This document shows, piece after piece, positions 18,815 to 26,646 of a stretch of 64,000 nt of DNA. A program made the translations under genes and the position numbers. The notes under the pieces were generated by a model, which worked only from the letters and a program-made list of their open reading frames with translations, made no database searches and was not told where the DNA came from. How positions within the stretch are numbered: the first letter of the stretch is position 1; every line of letters starts with the position of its first letter. The DNA is taken from positions 124,001 to 188,000 of the forward strand of contig NZ_FOXA01000001.1 of NCBI RefSeq assembly GCF_900115595.1, read 5' to 3'. Origin of the DNA: Tranquillimonas alkanivorans. GTDB lineage: Bacteria; Pseudomonadota; Alphaproteobacteria; Rhodobacterales; Rhodobacteraceae.

Positions 18815-19975
18815 ATGCCCGCCAGTTCCTCCAGCCCCCGTCCGACCGCCTGTCTCGCGCTGGCCGACGGCACGTTGTTCTACGGCACCGGCTTCGGCGC
18901 CACGGGCGAAACCCAGGCCGAACTTTGCTTCAACACCGCCATGACCGGCTATCAGGAGATCATGACCGATCCGTCCTACGCCGGCCAAATCGTGACGTTT
19001 ACCTTCCCCCACGTGGGCAACGTGGGCGTGAACCCGTACGACGACGAAACCGCCGACCCGGTCGCCAACGGCATGGTGGTCAAGTGGGACCCGACCGAGC
19101 CGTCGAACTGGCGCGCGACCGAGCGTCTGGACGCGTGGCTGTCGCGCCGCGGCCGCATCGGCATCGGCGGCATCGACACGCGCCGCCTGACCCGCGCCAT
19201 CCGGCAGCAGGGTGCGCCGCACGCTGCGCTGGCCCACGACCCCGAGGGCAACTTCGACCTCGAGAAGCTGGTCGCCTCGGCCCGCGCCTTCCCGGGGCTC
19301 GTCGGCCTCGACCTCGCCGGGCAGGTGACCTGTTCGCAGTCCTACCGCTGGGACGAGATGCGGTGGGCGTGGCCGCAGGGCTTCGTGAAGCGGGCCGAGC
19401 CCGGACGCCGCGTCGTCGCGATCGACTATGGCGCGAAGCGCAACATCCTGCGCAGCCTCGCCTCGGCCGGCTGCGACGTCACCGTGCTTCCCGCGACCGC
19501 CACCGCCGAGGAGGTGCTGGCCCACGAGCCGCAGGGCCTGTTCCTGTCGAACGGCCCCGGCGACCCGGCGGCCACGGGTGAATATGCCGTGCCGATGATC
19601 CGCAAGGTGCTGGATCGCTCGAACATGCCGGTCTTCGGCATCTGCCTCGGCCACCAGATGCTGGCGCTCGCACTCGGGGCCAAGACGGTGAAGATGAACC
19701 ACGGCCACCACGGCGCGAACCACCCGGTGAAGGACCTGCAGACCGGGAAGGTCGAGATCACGTCGATGAACCACGGCTTCACCGTCGACACGCAGTCGCT
19801 GCCGCAGGGCGTGAGCGAGACACACGTGTCGCTCTTCGACGGCTCGAACTGCGGTATCCGGATGGCCGACCGCGACATCTTCTCGGTCCAGTACCACCCC
19901 GAGGCCAGCCCGGGCCCGCAGGACAGCTATTACCTGTTCGAGCGGTTCCGCGACGCGATCGACCGCGTCGCTTAA
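18815..19975 (+). CDS. carA: Carbamoyl phosphate synthase small subunit (glutaminase)
   Basis: A 386-residue subunit that hydrolyses glutamine and channels ammonia to CarB for arginine and pyrimidine synthesis. The class I amidotransferase nucleophile is in FGICLGHQMLAL and the His-Glu pair in VQYHPEAS. The N-terminal CarA domain begins with LADGTLFYGTGFGATGE. A clean promoter precedes the gene. carB is not adjacent, which is usual in this group. Confidence 0.97.
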   Translation: MPASSSSPRPTACLALADGTLFYGTGFGATGETQAELCFNTAMTGYQEIMTDPSYAGQIVTFTFPHVGNVGVNPYDDETADPVANGMVVKWDPTEPSNWRATERLDAWLSRRGRIGIGGIDTRRLTRAIRQQGAPHAALAHDPEGNFDLEKLVASARAFPGLVGLDLAGQVTCSQSYRWDEMRWAWPQGFVKRAEPGRRVVAIDYGAKRNILRSLASAGCDVTVLPATATAEEVLAHEPQGLFLSNGPGDPAATGEYAVPMIRKVLDRSNMPVFGICLGHQMLALALGAKTVKMNHGHHGANHPVKDLQTGKVEITSMNHGFTVDTQSLPQGVSETHVSLFDGSNCGIRMADRDIFSVQYHPEASPGPQDSYYLFERFRDAIDRVA

Positions 19976-20032
19976 GCGCACTTTAACCCATGCCGGGCAG
20001 GTTCGTCGTGTAGCAGCAATGAACGGCCCGGC

Positions 20033-21664
20033 ATGGCGCTTCCCGCACTGGCCCCATCACGACCGGCGGCTTCCCCGTCTCTCGACGCCGATGCGCGACT
20101 GATCGACCGCCTCGGCGCCGAGGCTTGCCTCCAGCACCGCGTCGTCCCGCTTCGCCGCGCAGGCGCCGTCTGCCTGGTCGGAGCCTCGGGCGTGGTGCCG
20201 GAGGGGGTGTATGCCTGCCTGGGCCCGGTGCGGACCGTCGCCATGGCCGAAGACGCCGTCGCCAGTGCGGTCACAAGTCGGCGACGGCAGGCCATGATCC
20301 GGCGGGCCGAGACGCTCGTTCCCCTCGCGCAAAGTTGCCGCCGCATGGCTCCGCGAGGCCGGCGGCTCACCTTCGCGGCCGTACTCGCGACCCTCTCTGT
20401 CACGCTCGCTGTTGCGCCGCAGGCCTCGCTGACTGCACTAACGGCGGCGGCGGTCCTTGTCCTGCTGGCGAACACCGCCCTGACCGCGCGGGTCATGCTC
20501 GCCGGCCTGGACAGAAGGCATCCTCCACACGTGGCCGTCGTGCATCCGCCTGTCGTGTCACTTCTGGTGCCTCTCTTGCGCGAAAGCGAAGTGGCCGAGA
20601 CGCTGCTGGCCCGGCTTGCGCGGCTGGATTATCCGCGAAACCGGCTCGACCTGTGCCTAGTGGTCGAAGAGGACGACCTGCTCACGCAGGCCACCGTCGC
20701 CCGCGCCGGGCTGCCGCACTGGGCGCGACTGATCCGCGTGCCTCGCGGCACCGTCCGCACCAAGCCGCGCGCGCTGAACTACGCCCTGCCCTTCTGCCGT
20801 GGCAGCGTGATCGGCATCTACGACGCCGAGGACGCGCCGGAGCCGGACCAGATATGGAAGGTCGTGCGACACTTCCACGCGCGCGGCCCGGACGTGGCCT
20901 GCCTGCAGGCGGCGCTCGACACCTACAACCCGCGTCAAAGCTGGCTGACCCGCGGCTTCACGCTGGACTATGCCATTTGGTTCCGCGTCATCCTGCCCGG
21001 CCTGGCGGCGGCCGGGCTGGTCCTGCCGCTGGGCGGAACGAGCGTCTTCTTCCGCCGGACCGCGCTGGAGCGGGTCGGCGCATGGGACGCGCACAACGTG
21101 ACCGAGGATGCGGATCTCGGCCTGCGGTTGGCCCGCCACGGGTTTCGCACCGAACTCGTCGACAGCACGACGCGCGAAGAGGCGGGGGCGCGCCCATGGG
21201 TCTGGGTTCGCCAGCGATCGCGCTGGATCAAGGGCTACGCGATGACCTACGTCGTCCACATGCGCGATTCCGTCCGCCTGTGGCGCGACTTGGGCGGTCG
21301 GAGGTTCGTCGGCGTGCAGATCCTGTTCCTGGGCGCGGTGCTGGGCTTCCTGCTCATGCCGACCCTGTGGGTTGCCGCGCTCTATTGCCTCGGTGCCCCG
21401 GTTCCGTGGGCGTCGGCGCTGCCGGGCCTCGATCCGTGGCTGCTGCCGACCTTGGGCGGCTGCGCACTCGTCCGCCTCGCCGCCGGGATATGTGCCATCG
21501 GGCTGCGCGGGCCGCCTGTCCGGACGACCTGGCTTCCGCTGCTGCCATTCTACTTCGCGCTCGGCTTTGCCGCCGCGGTCAAGGCGATGCACGAAACGCT
21601 CGCCGCTCCGTTCTTCTGGGACAAGACGGCGCACGGCACGCTGTCGCGGAGGAGAAGACGGTGA
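20033..21664 (+). CDS. Membrane-bound processive glycosyltransferase (GT2) with N-terminal GspE/NfrB-like domain
   Basis: A 543-residue inner-membrane enzyme. Residues 20-105 form a soluble domain resembling the N-terminal domain of GspE/MshE ATPases. Two helices follow (about 113-158), then a GT2 catalytic domain with the nucleotide-sugar motif DAED (264-267), the TED acceptor motif (358-360) and QRSRW (394-398), the hallmark of processive enzymes such as cellulose synthase. Further helices fill the C-terminus. It should polymerise or transfer sugar across the inner membrane, but the donor and product cannot be read. It stands alone, with no polysaccharide export or BcsB-type genes near, and it converges on the GntR gene 5 bases away. 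Confidence 0.8.
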   Translation: MALPALAPSRPAASPSLDADARLIDRLGAEACLQHRVVPLRRAGAVCLVGASGVVPEGVYACLGPVRTVAMAEDAVASAVTSRRRQAMIRRAETLVPLAQSCRRMAPRGRRLTFAAVLATLSVTLAVAPQASLTALTAAAVLVLLANTALTARVMLAGLDRRHPPHVAVVHPPVVSLLVPLLRESEVAETLLARLARLDYPRNRLDLCLVVEEDDLLTQATVARAGLPHWARLIRVPRGTVRTKPRALNYALPFCRGSVIGIYDAEDAPEPDQIWKVVRHFHARGPDVACLQAALDTYNPRQSWLTRGFTLDYAIWFRVILPGLAAAGLVLPLGGTSVFFRRTALERVGAWDAHNVTEDADLGLRLARHGFRTELVDSTTREEAGARPWVWVRQRSRWIKGYAMTYVVHMRDSVRLWRDLGGRRFVGVQILFLGAVLGFLLMPTLWVAALYCLGAPVPWASALPGLDPWLLPTLGGCALVRLAAGICAIGLRGPPVRTTWLPLLPFYFALGFAAAVKAMHETLAAPFFWDKTAHGTLSRRRRR

Positions 21665-21669
21665 TCTGC

Positions 21670-22320
21670 TTACTCCGCCGCCTCTGCCGAGGAATCGTGC
21701 TTCAGCCGCGTCTCGAACGCTTTCGAGATGTGTGCCTTGAGCGCCGCATAGGCCGCGTCGCCGTTGCCCGTCTCGATCGCCGAGACGATGCGATCGTGTT
21801 CGGCCAACGCGTCCTCGCCCCGCCCTTCGACCGCCAGCGACGTGGTCGCCAGAAGCGCCATCGAGCGATGCACGAGGTCGAGCTGCTGCACGAGGTACCG
21901 GTTGTGAGACGCGAGGTGGATCTGCTTGTGAAAGCGCCGATTGGCGCGGGCCAGCGCGCCCGGGTCGCCCAGGCGCGCCCGGTCCTCCTCGACCATGCCG
22001 CGCAGCACCCGCACCTCTTCCTCGGTGGCGTGGCGCGCCGCAAGTCGCGCCGCCAGCCCCTCAAGTTCCGTGCGCACGACATAAAGCTCGGCGAGCTGGT
22101 TGTGATCGAGCGAGGCGACGATCAGGCTGCGCCCGTCCCGCGCCAGCAGCGACTGCGTTTCGAGCCGCTGCAGCGCTTCCCGGATCGGCGTGCGCGAGAC
22201 ACCGAAACGTTCGGCCAGTTCGCTTTCCACCAGCCGATCGCCGGGCTTGTAGATGCCGATGTCGATGGCCTCGAGGATGAGCTGATAGGCGTCCCTCTGA
22301 CCGGATCGCGTCTCGGCCAT
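21670..22320 (-). CDS. GntR-family transcriptional regulator, FadR/FCD type
   Basis: A 216-residue repressor. The N-terminal winged helix-turn-helix (residues 10-75) includes PGDRLVESELAERFGVSRTPIREALQRLE, the GntR signature. The C-terminal all-helical FCD ligand domain includes the metal-binding type segments RRFHKQIHLASHN and EHDRIVSAIE. The start at MAETRSG is chosen over an in-frame ATG 9 codons upstream. No divergent metabolic operon flanks it, so its target and ligand cannot be guessed from context. Confidence 0.9.
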   Translation of the reverse strand: MAETRSGQRDAYQLILEAIDIGIYKPGDRLVESELAERFGVSRTPIREALQRLETQSLLARDGRSLIVASLDHNQLAELYVVRTELEGLAARLAARHATEEEVRVLRGMVEEDRARLGDPGALARANRRFHKQIHLASHNRYLVQQLDLVHRSMALLATTSLAVEGRGEDALAEHDRIVSAIETGNGDAAYAALKAHISKAFETRLKHDSSAEAAE

Positions 22321-22401
22321 GGCCGTCCTCCGTGCTGCGCGCCCCACCCTAGTCCCGCGCCGCCGGAGGGATCAAGCACATGCAGCGCGCCGTCCCGGTC
22401 C

Positions 22402-23757
22402 TCAGGCCGCCGGAGCCGCCGCGGCCGTCACTTCGGCGCAGATGTCGTCGACCACCTGCGACAGGAGCGACTCGTCCTCGCACTCGGCCATGACGCGGAT
22501 CAGCGGCTCGGTCCCAGACTTCCGGATCAGCAGGCGGCCGTTGCCATTCAGCCGCGTCTCGGCCTCGGCGATGGCGTCCTTGACCGGCGGCAGGTCGAGC
22601 GGCGCGGTGCCGGCGGCGTAGCGCACGTTCTTGAGAAGCTGCGGCACCCGGTCGAACTGTCGCCGCAGGGCCGACGCCGGCTTGTGGGTGCGCACCATCT
22701 CGGCCAGGAACTGCAGGCCCGCGATAAGCCCGTCGCCGGTGGTGGCGTAGTCGGTCATCACGATGTGGCCCGACTGCTCGCCGCCCAGGTTGAAGCCGTG
22801 CGTCCGCATTTCCTCGACCACGTATCGGTCGCCGACGCGTGTGCGGTGAAGCGCGATGTCGTGGGCGGCGAGGTGCCGCTCGAGCCCAAGGTTGCTCATC
22901 ACCGTGGCGACCAGCGTGCGGCCGGCGAGCTTGTCTTCGGCAGCCAGCCGCGTCGCGAAGAGCGCCATGATCTGGTCGCCATCCGCGACCTCGCCATGCT
23001 CGTCGATGATCATCACCCGGTCGGCGTCCCCGTCGAGGCAGATGCCCACGTCCGCGCCATGCTTGCGCACCGCCGCCACCGCCGCATCGGTCGAGGTCGA
23101 GCCGCAGCCGTCATTGATATTGAAGCCGTCGGGGCTGACCCCGATCGGGATGATGTCGGCGCCGAGTTCCCACAGCACCTCGGGCGCGACGCGGTGCGCC
23201 GCCCCGTTGGCGCAGTCGATCACCACCTTGATGCCGTCAAGCCGGGTGCCTTGTGGCAGCGTGCCCTTCAGCCGCTCGGCGTACCGGAAGCGCCCGTCGT
23301 CGATCCGCCGCGCGCGACCGATATTCGCCGGGCGCGCCGGGTCGACGCCCGTCTCCATAAGCGCCTCGATCTCGGCCTCGGCCTCGTCCGAAAGCTTGAA
23401 GCCGTCGGGGCCGAAGAACTTGATGCCGTTGTCGTGGTGCGGGTTATGGCTCGCCGAGATCATCACCCCGACATCGGCGCGCAGAGACGGCGTCAGCAGG
23501 CCGACGGCCGGCGTGGGCACCGGCCCCAGCAGGAACACGTTCATGCCCGTCGAGGTGAAGCCGGCGGTCAGCGCGCTCTCGAACATGTAGCCCGACAAGC
23601 GCGTGTCCTTGCCGATCACCACGCGGTGCACGCGCTCGTCGTTCTGGCGAAAGTACCGTCCCGCGGCGGCGCCCAGGCGCAGGGCCAGTTCGGCGGTCAT
23701 CGGATACGTGTTGGCCAGGCCCCGAACGCCATCGGTGCCGAAAAGTTTACGCGTCAT
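22402..23757 (-). CDS. glmM: Phosphoglucosamine mutase
   Basis: A 451-residue enzyme that converts glucosamine 6-phosphate to glucosamine 1-phosphate for peptidoglycan and lipopolysaccharide synthesis. The N-terminal [10 protein letters not shown], the active phosphoserine loop [21 protein letters not shown], the metal-binding DGDADR loop and the C-terminal phosphate-binding [12 protein letters not shown] identify it. The start overlaps the folP stop (ATGA). The folB-folP-glmM order recalls the folP-glmM pair common in proteobacteria. Confidence 0.98.
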   Translation of the reverse strand: MTRKLFGTDGVRGLANTYPMTAELALRLGAAAGRYFRQNDERVHRVVIGKDTRLSGYMFESALTAGFTSTGMNVFLLGPVPTPAVGLLTPSLRADVGVMISASHNPHHDNGIKFFGPDGFKLSDEAEAEIEALMETGVDPARPANIGRARRIDDGRFRYAERLKGTLPQGTRLDGIKVVIDCANGAAHRVAPEVLWELGADIIPIGVSPDGFNINDGCGSTSTDAAVAAVRKHGADVGICLDGDADRVMIIDEHGEVADGDQIMALFATRLAAEDKLAGRTLVATVMSNLGLERHLAAHDIALHRTRVGDRYVVEEMRTHGFNLGGEQSGHIVMTDYATTGDGLIAGLQFLAEMVRTHKPASALRRQFDRVPQLLKNVRYAAGTAPLDLPPVKDAIAEAETRLNGNGRLLIRKSGTEPLIRVMAECEDESLLSQVVDDICAEVTAAAAPAA

Positions 23758-24770
23758 GCAAATCGTCCTGTCGTCGTCGCGGTCCAAAGGGCCAAGGCCT
23801 GCCGGGTCTCGGCCACGTCGTGCACCCGGATGATATGCGCCCCGTGCATCGCGCCCGCAAGCGCAACCGCGAGTGACCCCGGGACACGTTGTTTCGCCGC
23901 ATCGCCGCCGCCGATGGTCCCGATGAAGCGCTTGCGGCTTGCGCCGAGTAGAAGCGCGCAGCCCAGCCCGTGAAACAAGCTGAGACGCGCGAGCAGCGCG
24001 AGGTTGTGCTCCACCGTCTTGCCGAAGCCGATGCCGGGGTCGACGACTACACGCTCGCGCGGGATGCCCGCGGTCTCGGCCACCGCCACGCGCTCGGCCA
24101 GGAAGTCGTAGACGTCGAGCAGCACGTCGTCGTAGCTGGGCGCCTGCTGCATGGTCTTCGGGTCACCCTGCGCATGCATCAGGCAGACAGGCGCCATTCT
24201 CTCGTCGGCCAGTTCCGCCATGGCCGGATCGTAGGTGAAGGCGGCGACGTCGTTGAGCATGTCGGCGCCCGCGTCCAGCGCAGCCCGGCCCACCGCTGCC
24301 TTGCGGGTGTCGATCGAAATCGGCGTCGGCAGTCGCTCGCGCAGGGCCGAGATGACTGGGGCGGTGCGGCGCAATTCCTCGTCTTCCGGCACGGCGTCCG
24401 AACCGGGGCGGGTCGATTCGCCGCCGATGTCGAGGATATCGGCGCCGTCGGCCGCCAGCCGCTCGCCGTGGGCAATGGCCGTCTCGTGCCGTGCGAAGTC
24501 GCCGCCGTCCGAGAAGCTGTCGGGCGTCACGTTCACGATGCCCATCAGGCGCGGCACGTTCAACGTCAGGCCGGCGACGGGCGCGCGGGCCGCGGACAGG
24601 CGGCGCAGGTCGGTCGGGTCGACCTCATGCGCGGGGACGATCTGCGGCGCGGCGTCGCGCGATAGGCACTCGACCTCCGTGAACCAGGCCGTGTCGCTGC
24701 CGGCGAGCGGGTGCGCCTCGGCCGGGCGCGGCAGGCCCAGGCGCGGGATGGGGCGAAGGTAGACCGTCAT
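23754..24770 (-). CDS. folP: Dihydropteroate synthase with N-terminal extension
   Basis: A 338-residue enzyme that joins dihydropterin pyrophosphate and p-aminobenzoate in folate synthesis; the sulfonamide target. The core motifs are [16 protein letters not shown] (residues 75-90), [11 protein letters not shown] and a C-terminal [11 protein letters not shown]. The NVTPDSF motif lies near residue 20 in E. coli FolP, so this protein carries about 60 extra N-terminal residues without a motif I recognise. The start overlaps the folB stop as ATGA, and the folP stop overlaps glmM the same way, giving a tightly coupled three-gene unit. Confidence 0.95.
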   Translation of the reverse strand: MTVYLRPIPRLGLPRPAEAHPLAGSDTAWFTEVECLSRDAAPQIVPAHEVDPTDLRRLSAARAPVAGLTLNVPRLMGIVNVTPDSFSDGGDFARHETAIAHGERLAADGADILDIGGESTRPGSDAVPEDEELRRTAPVISALRERLPTPISIDTRKAAVGRAALDAGADMLNDVAAFTYDPAMAELADERMAPVCLMHAQGDPKTMQQAPSYDDVLLDVYDFLAERVAVAETAGIPRERVVVDPGIGFGKTVEHNLALLARLSLFHGLGCALLLGASRKRFIGTIGGGDAAKQRVPGSLAVALAGAMHGAHIIRVHDVAETRQALALWTATTTGRFA

Positions 24771-25693
24771 CGGTCGGACAGCGTCGGGGACGCGGGGTCG
24801 GCGACGCGGGTGGCGATCGGTGCGCCTGCCGGCGGGTGCATGCCCACGAGCACCAGCTCCTCGGCATGCATCGTTGCGGCGAACCATTGCGTCAGCGCCA
24901 GTGCGTCCACTGGGCCGGGCGGCGGTGCCTCGACAGCGTCGAGCACGATCTTCGACGGCGCCCAGACGGTCAGTTGTCCGTTGCGCATGGCCCAGTCCAG
25001 CTCGGTCCGGGTCGAGACCACCATGCAGCGCGGATCACGCGCGGCGAGGACCCAGGCGTTCTGCTCGATCGCCAAGAGGTCGATGCGCCGCTGCGTGGGC
25101 GCGTGCCCCGTCTGCGGCGGCGGCACCTCGGCGGGCCCGACGCACAGGATTGCGGGCCCCTGCCCCAGCTCGTCCAGCCAAGCCGGCAAGTTGTCCGAGC
25201 CGATGGCAGCGTTCGACAGGAACACGATGCGCGGATGCGGGGCGCTGTCGCGGGCCATCTCCTCGGCCAGGCGCGGCAGGTGCGAAGCCGAGCGCACGAT
25301 CTCGACCCCTAGCGCCCCGGGACCACGGTCGAGCTTCTCGATCCGGATGAAGACGCGCATGGCCAGCGGTTCGGTCAAGATACGGTCGGCAATGCGCTCG
25401 GCCAGCGTCTCGAGCAGGTTGAGACGTTCGGCGGCAAGTTCGGCGCGAATGGCCTCGGTCAGCGTGTCGTAGCTGAGGATGCGGTCCACGTCGTCGGTCA
25501 GGGCGGCGTCGTGGCGACCGACCTCGACCACCACGTTGAAGCGCACGCGCTGGGACCGCCCCCGCTCGGGCTGAAACGCGCCGATATCGACCTCGACCAC
25601 GTGATCGCGCAGCGAGATGCGGTCGCGGGGGTCTTCGGCGGTAGACTTCGACCGCTCCTCGGGATGGTCGAAGGCTTCGGTAATGTCGCTCAT
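24767..25693 (-). CDS. folB: Dihydroneopterin aldolase fused to an extra C-terminal domain
   Basis: A 308-residue protein, whereas a normal FolB has about 120. Residues 26-135 are the aldolase/epimerase domain, with the family residues E43 (IGAFQPERG), Y75 (ILSYDTL) and K120 (RIEKLDRGPGA) apparently kept. Residues 153-308 form a second domain. Its C-terminal part (PSKIVLDAV...VDALALTQWFAA...EELVLVG) faintly resembles the end of amino-acid-kinase folds such as archaeal MfnE-type kinases, but without a clear active site. That resemblance is a tentative impression. It is the first gene of folB-folP-glmM, overlapping folP by 4 bases. The start is at MSDITEAF; the frame is open further upstream without a better site. 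Confidence 0.88.
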   Translation of the reverse strand: MSDITEAFDHPEERSKSTAEDPRDRISLRDHVVEVDIGAFQPERGRSQRVRFNVVVEVGRHDAALTDDVDRILSYDTLTEAIRAELAAERLNLLETLAERIADRILTEPLAMRVFIRIEKLDRGPGALGVEIVRSASHLPRLAEEMARDSAPHPRIVFLSNAAIGSDNLPAWLDELGQGPAILCVGPAEVPPPQTGHAPTQRRIDLLAIEQNAWVLAARDPRCMVVSTRTELDWAMRNGQLTVWAPSKIVLDAVEAPPPGPVDALALTQWFAATMHAEELVLVGMHPPAGAPIATRVADPASPTLSDR

Positions 25694-25790
25694 GGGCACG
25701 TCCCCCGGCAGTTCGCGCCTGCAATAAAGCACCGCGGCGCCGGAGGACAGGCCCCCGCGCGGCACATCGCGCACCGCGCGCGACGCGCAT

Positions 25791-26456
25791 TCAGCCGGCG
25801 CGATAGAAGTGGTGGGCGCCGATGGTGGCGGTGCGGTCGAAGACGCGGGCCCAGCGCGGGTTGACGGCTTTGGTGTGATAGTAGGTCGCACCGTCCGTCA
25901 GCGCGCGGGGCGCGCCATCGAGCATCAGCTTGGCGATCTTGCCGACCCGCGTCCACGCCTTCTTCTCGCGCACGACCTCGGCCAGCCCGTCGCAGGTATA
26001 GGTGAACTGGCACTGGTACTTCTTGCCCGTCCCCTGCTTGACCACGCCGCAGACCGAGGTCGGGAATTCCGCGCTGTCCACGCGGTTCAGGATGACCTCG
26101 GCGACGGCGAACATGCCGCGAACCGATTCGCCCCGGGCCTCGAAGTACAACGCCTCGGTCAGGCACTCCCAATCCTCGCCGCCCTCGGCGGCCGGCAGGT
26201 CCACGAGGAAGGCGCGGGAATAGTCGACCTCGTCGGGCCCGATGGTCGGGCGCGGCCCGATCATCGACTGAAGCGCGTTGGCGGCGCGCTCGGGCCGCAG
26301 ATCCTGCCGCGAGCCGCCCAGAAGGCGGTCCAGGTTGCGGTCGATCTGGACGGTGGGGTCATTCGAAGTGCTCATCACGACGTCGGCGGCAGCGGGCGCA
26401 GCAAGGCCCAGTGCGGCGCAGGTGAGCGCCGCGAAGACGGTACGCAGAATGTGCAT
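25791..26456 (-). CDS. SleB-type cell wall hydrolase (Hydrolase_2), exported
   Basis: A 221-residue exported protein with a signal peptide of about 24 residues (cut after AAPAAAD). The catalytic domain spans about residues 95-220 and holds ALYFEARGES with the expected catalytic glutamate, followed by VAEVILNRVDS and ATYYHTKAVNPRWAR, all typical of the SleB/CwlJ hydrolase family. It should act as a lytic transglycosylase-like or muramidase-like peptidoglycan enzyme in the periplasm. Alphaproteobacteria do not sporulate, so a wall-remodelling role is likely. The start at MHIL is preferred over an ATG 5 codons upstream because the hydrophobic core begins at once. Confidence 0.88.
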   Translation of the reverse strand: MHILRTVFAALTCAALGLAAPAAADVVMSTSNDPTVQIDRNLDRLLGGSRQDLRPERAANALQSMIGPRPTIGPDEVDYSRAFLVDLPAAEGGEDWECLTEALYFEARGESVRGMFAVAEVILNRVDSAEFPTSVCGVVKQGTGKKYQCQFTYTCDGLAEVVREKKAWTRVGKIAKLMLDGAPRALTDGATYYHTKAVNPRWARVFDRTATIGAHHFYRAG

Positions 26457-26541
26457 TGTCCCTCCAGGCATCGGATCGGCGACGGGCGACCTCGCAGACC
26501 TGCCCCCAGGTAAGGCTGCCCGTCGTCACCGGGGGCGTAGA

Positions 26542-26646
26542 TGGAAGAAGCCCGCCCGGAATCGAACCTGACAACCTGTCGCAGGGTCACCGGGGCCGGC
26601 AATACGCCGCCGACACGGGAAGTTCAACCAGTCAGCTCAAAGGCTT
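26542..26646 (-). other. tRNA-like structured segment after ppdK
   Basis: Read on the minus strand, the sequence right after the ppdK stop contains AAGCC, then a D-arm-like stretch ending in CTGGTTGAAC, a nested hairpin (TGAC-CCTG-CGA-CAGG-TT-GTCA), a T-loop-like GGTTCGATTCC, then GGCTT pairing back to AAGCC, and TTCCA. The T-loop and long variable-arm-like hairpin recall class II tRNAs, but the T-stem and acceptor do not pair canonically, so I do not call a tRNA. It could be a decayed tRNA, a structured ppdK 3' UTR or an uncharacterised RNA. Confidence 0.25.

Noticed and set aside
20125-23973. Very long open frame (over 1,200 codons) on the plus strand across the glycosyltransferase, GntR and glmM genes
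   Set aside because: It is out of frame with the glycosyltransferase and antisense to the GntR and glmM genes, rich in Arg/Ala/Pro/Gly, and has no domain. High GC with strong third-position bias creates such open frames.
26542-26646. Canonical tRNA (including tRNA-Sec)
   Set aside because: A T-loop-like motif is present, but the T-stem has mismatches and the acceptor pairing leaves a 6-base tail. The formate dehydrogenase here uses Cys, so there is no need for selenocysteine either. Kept only as a structured element.
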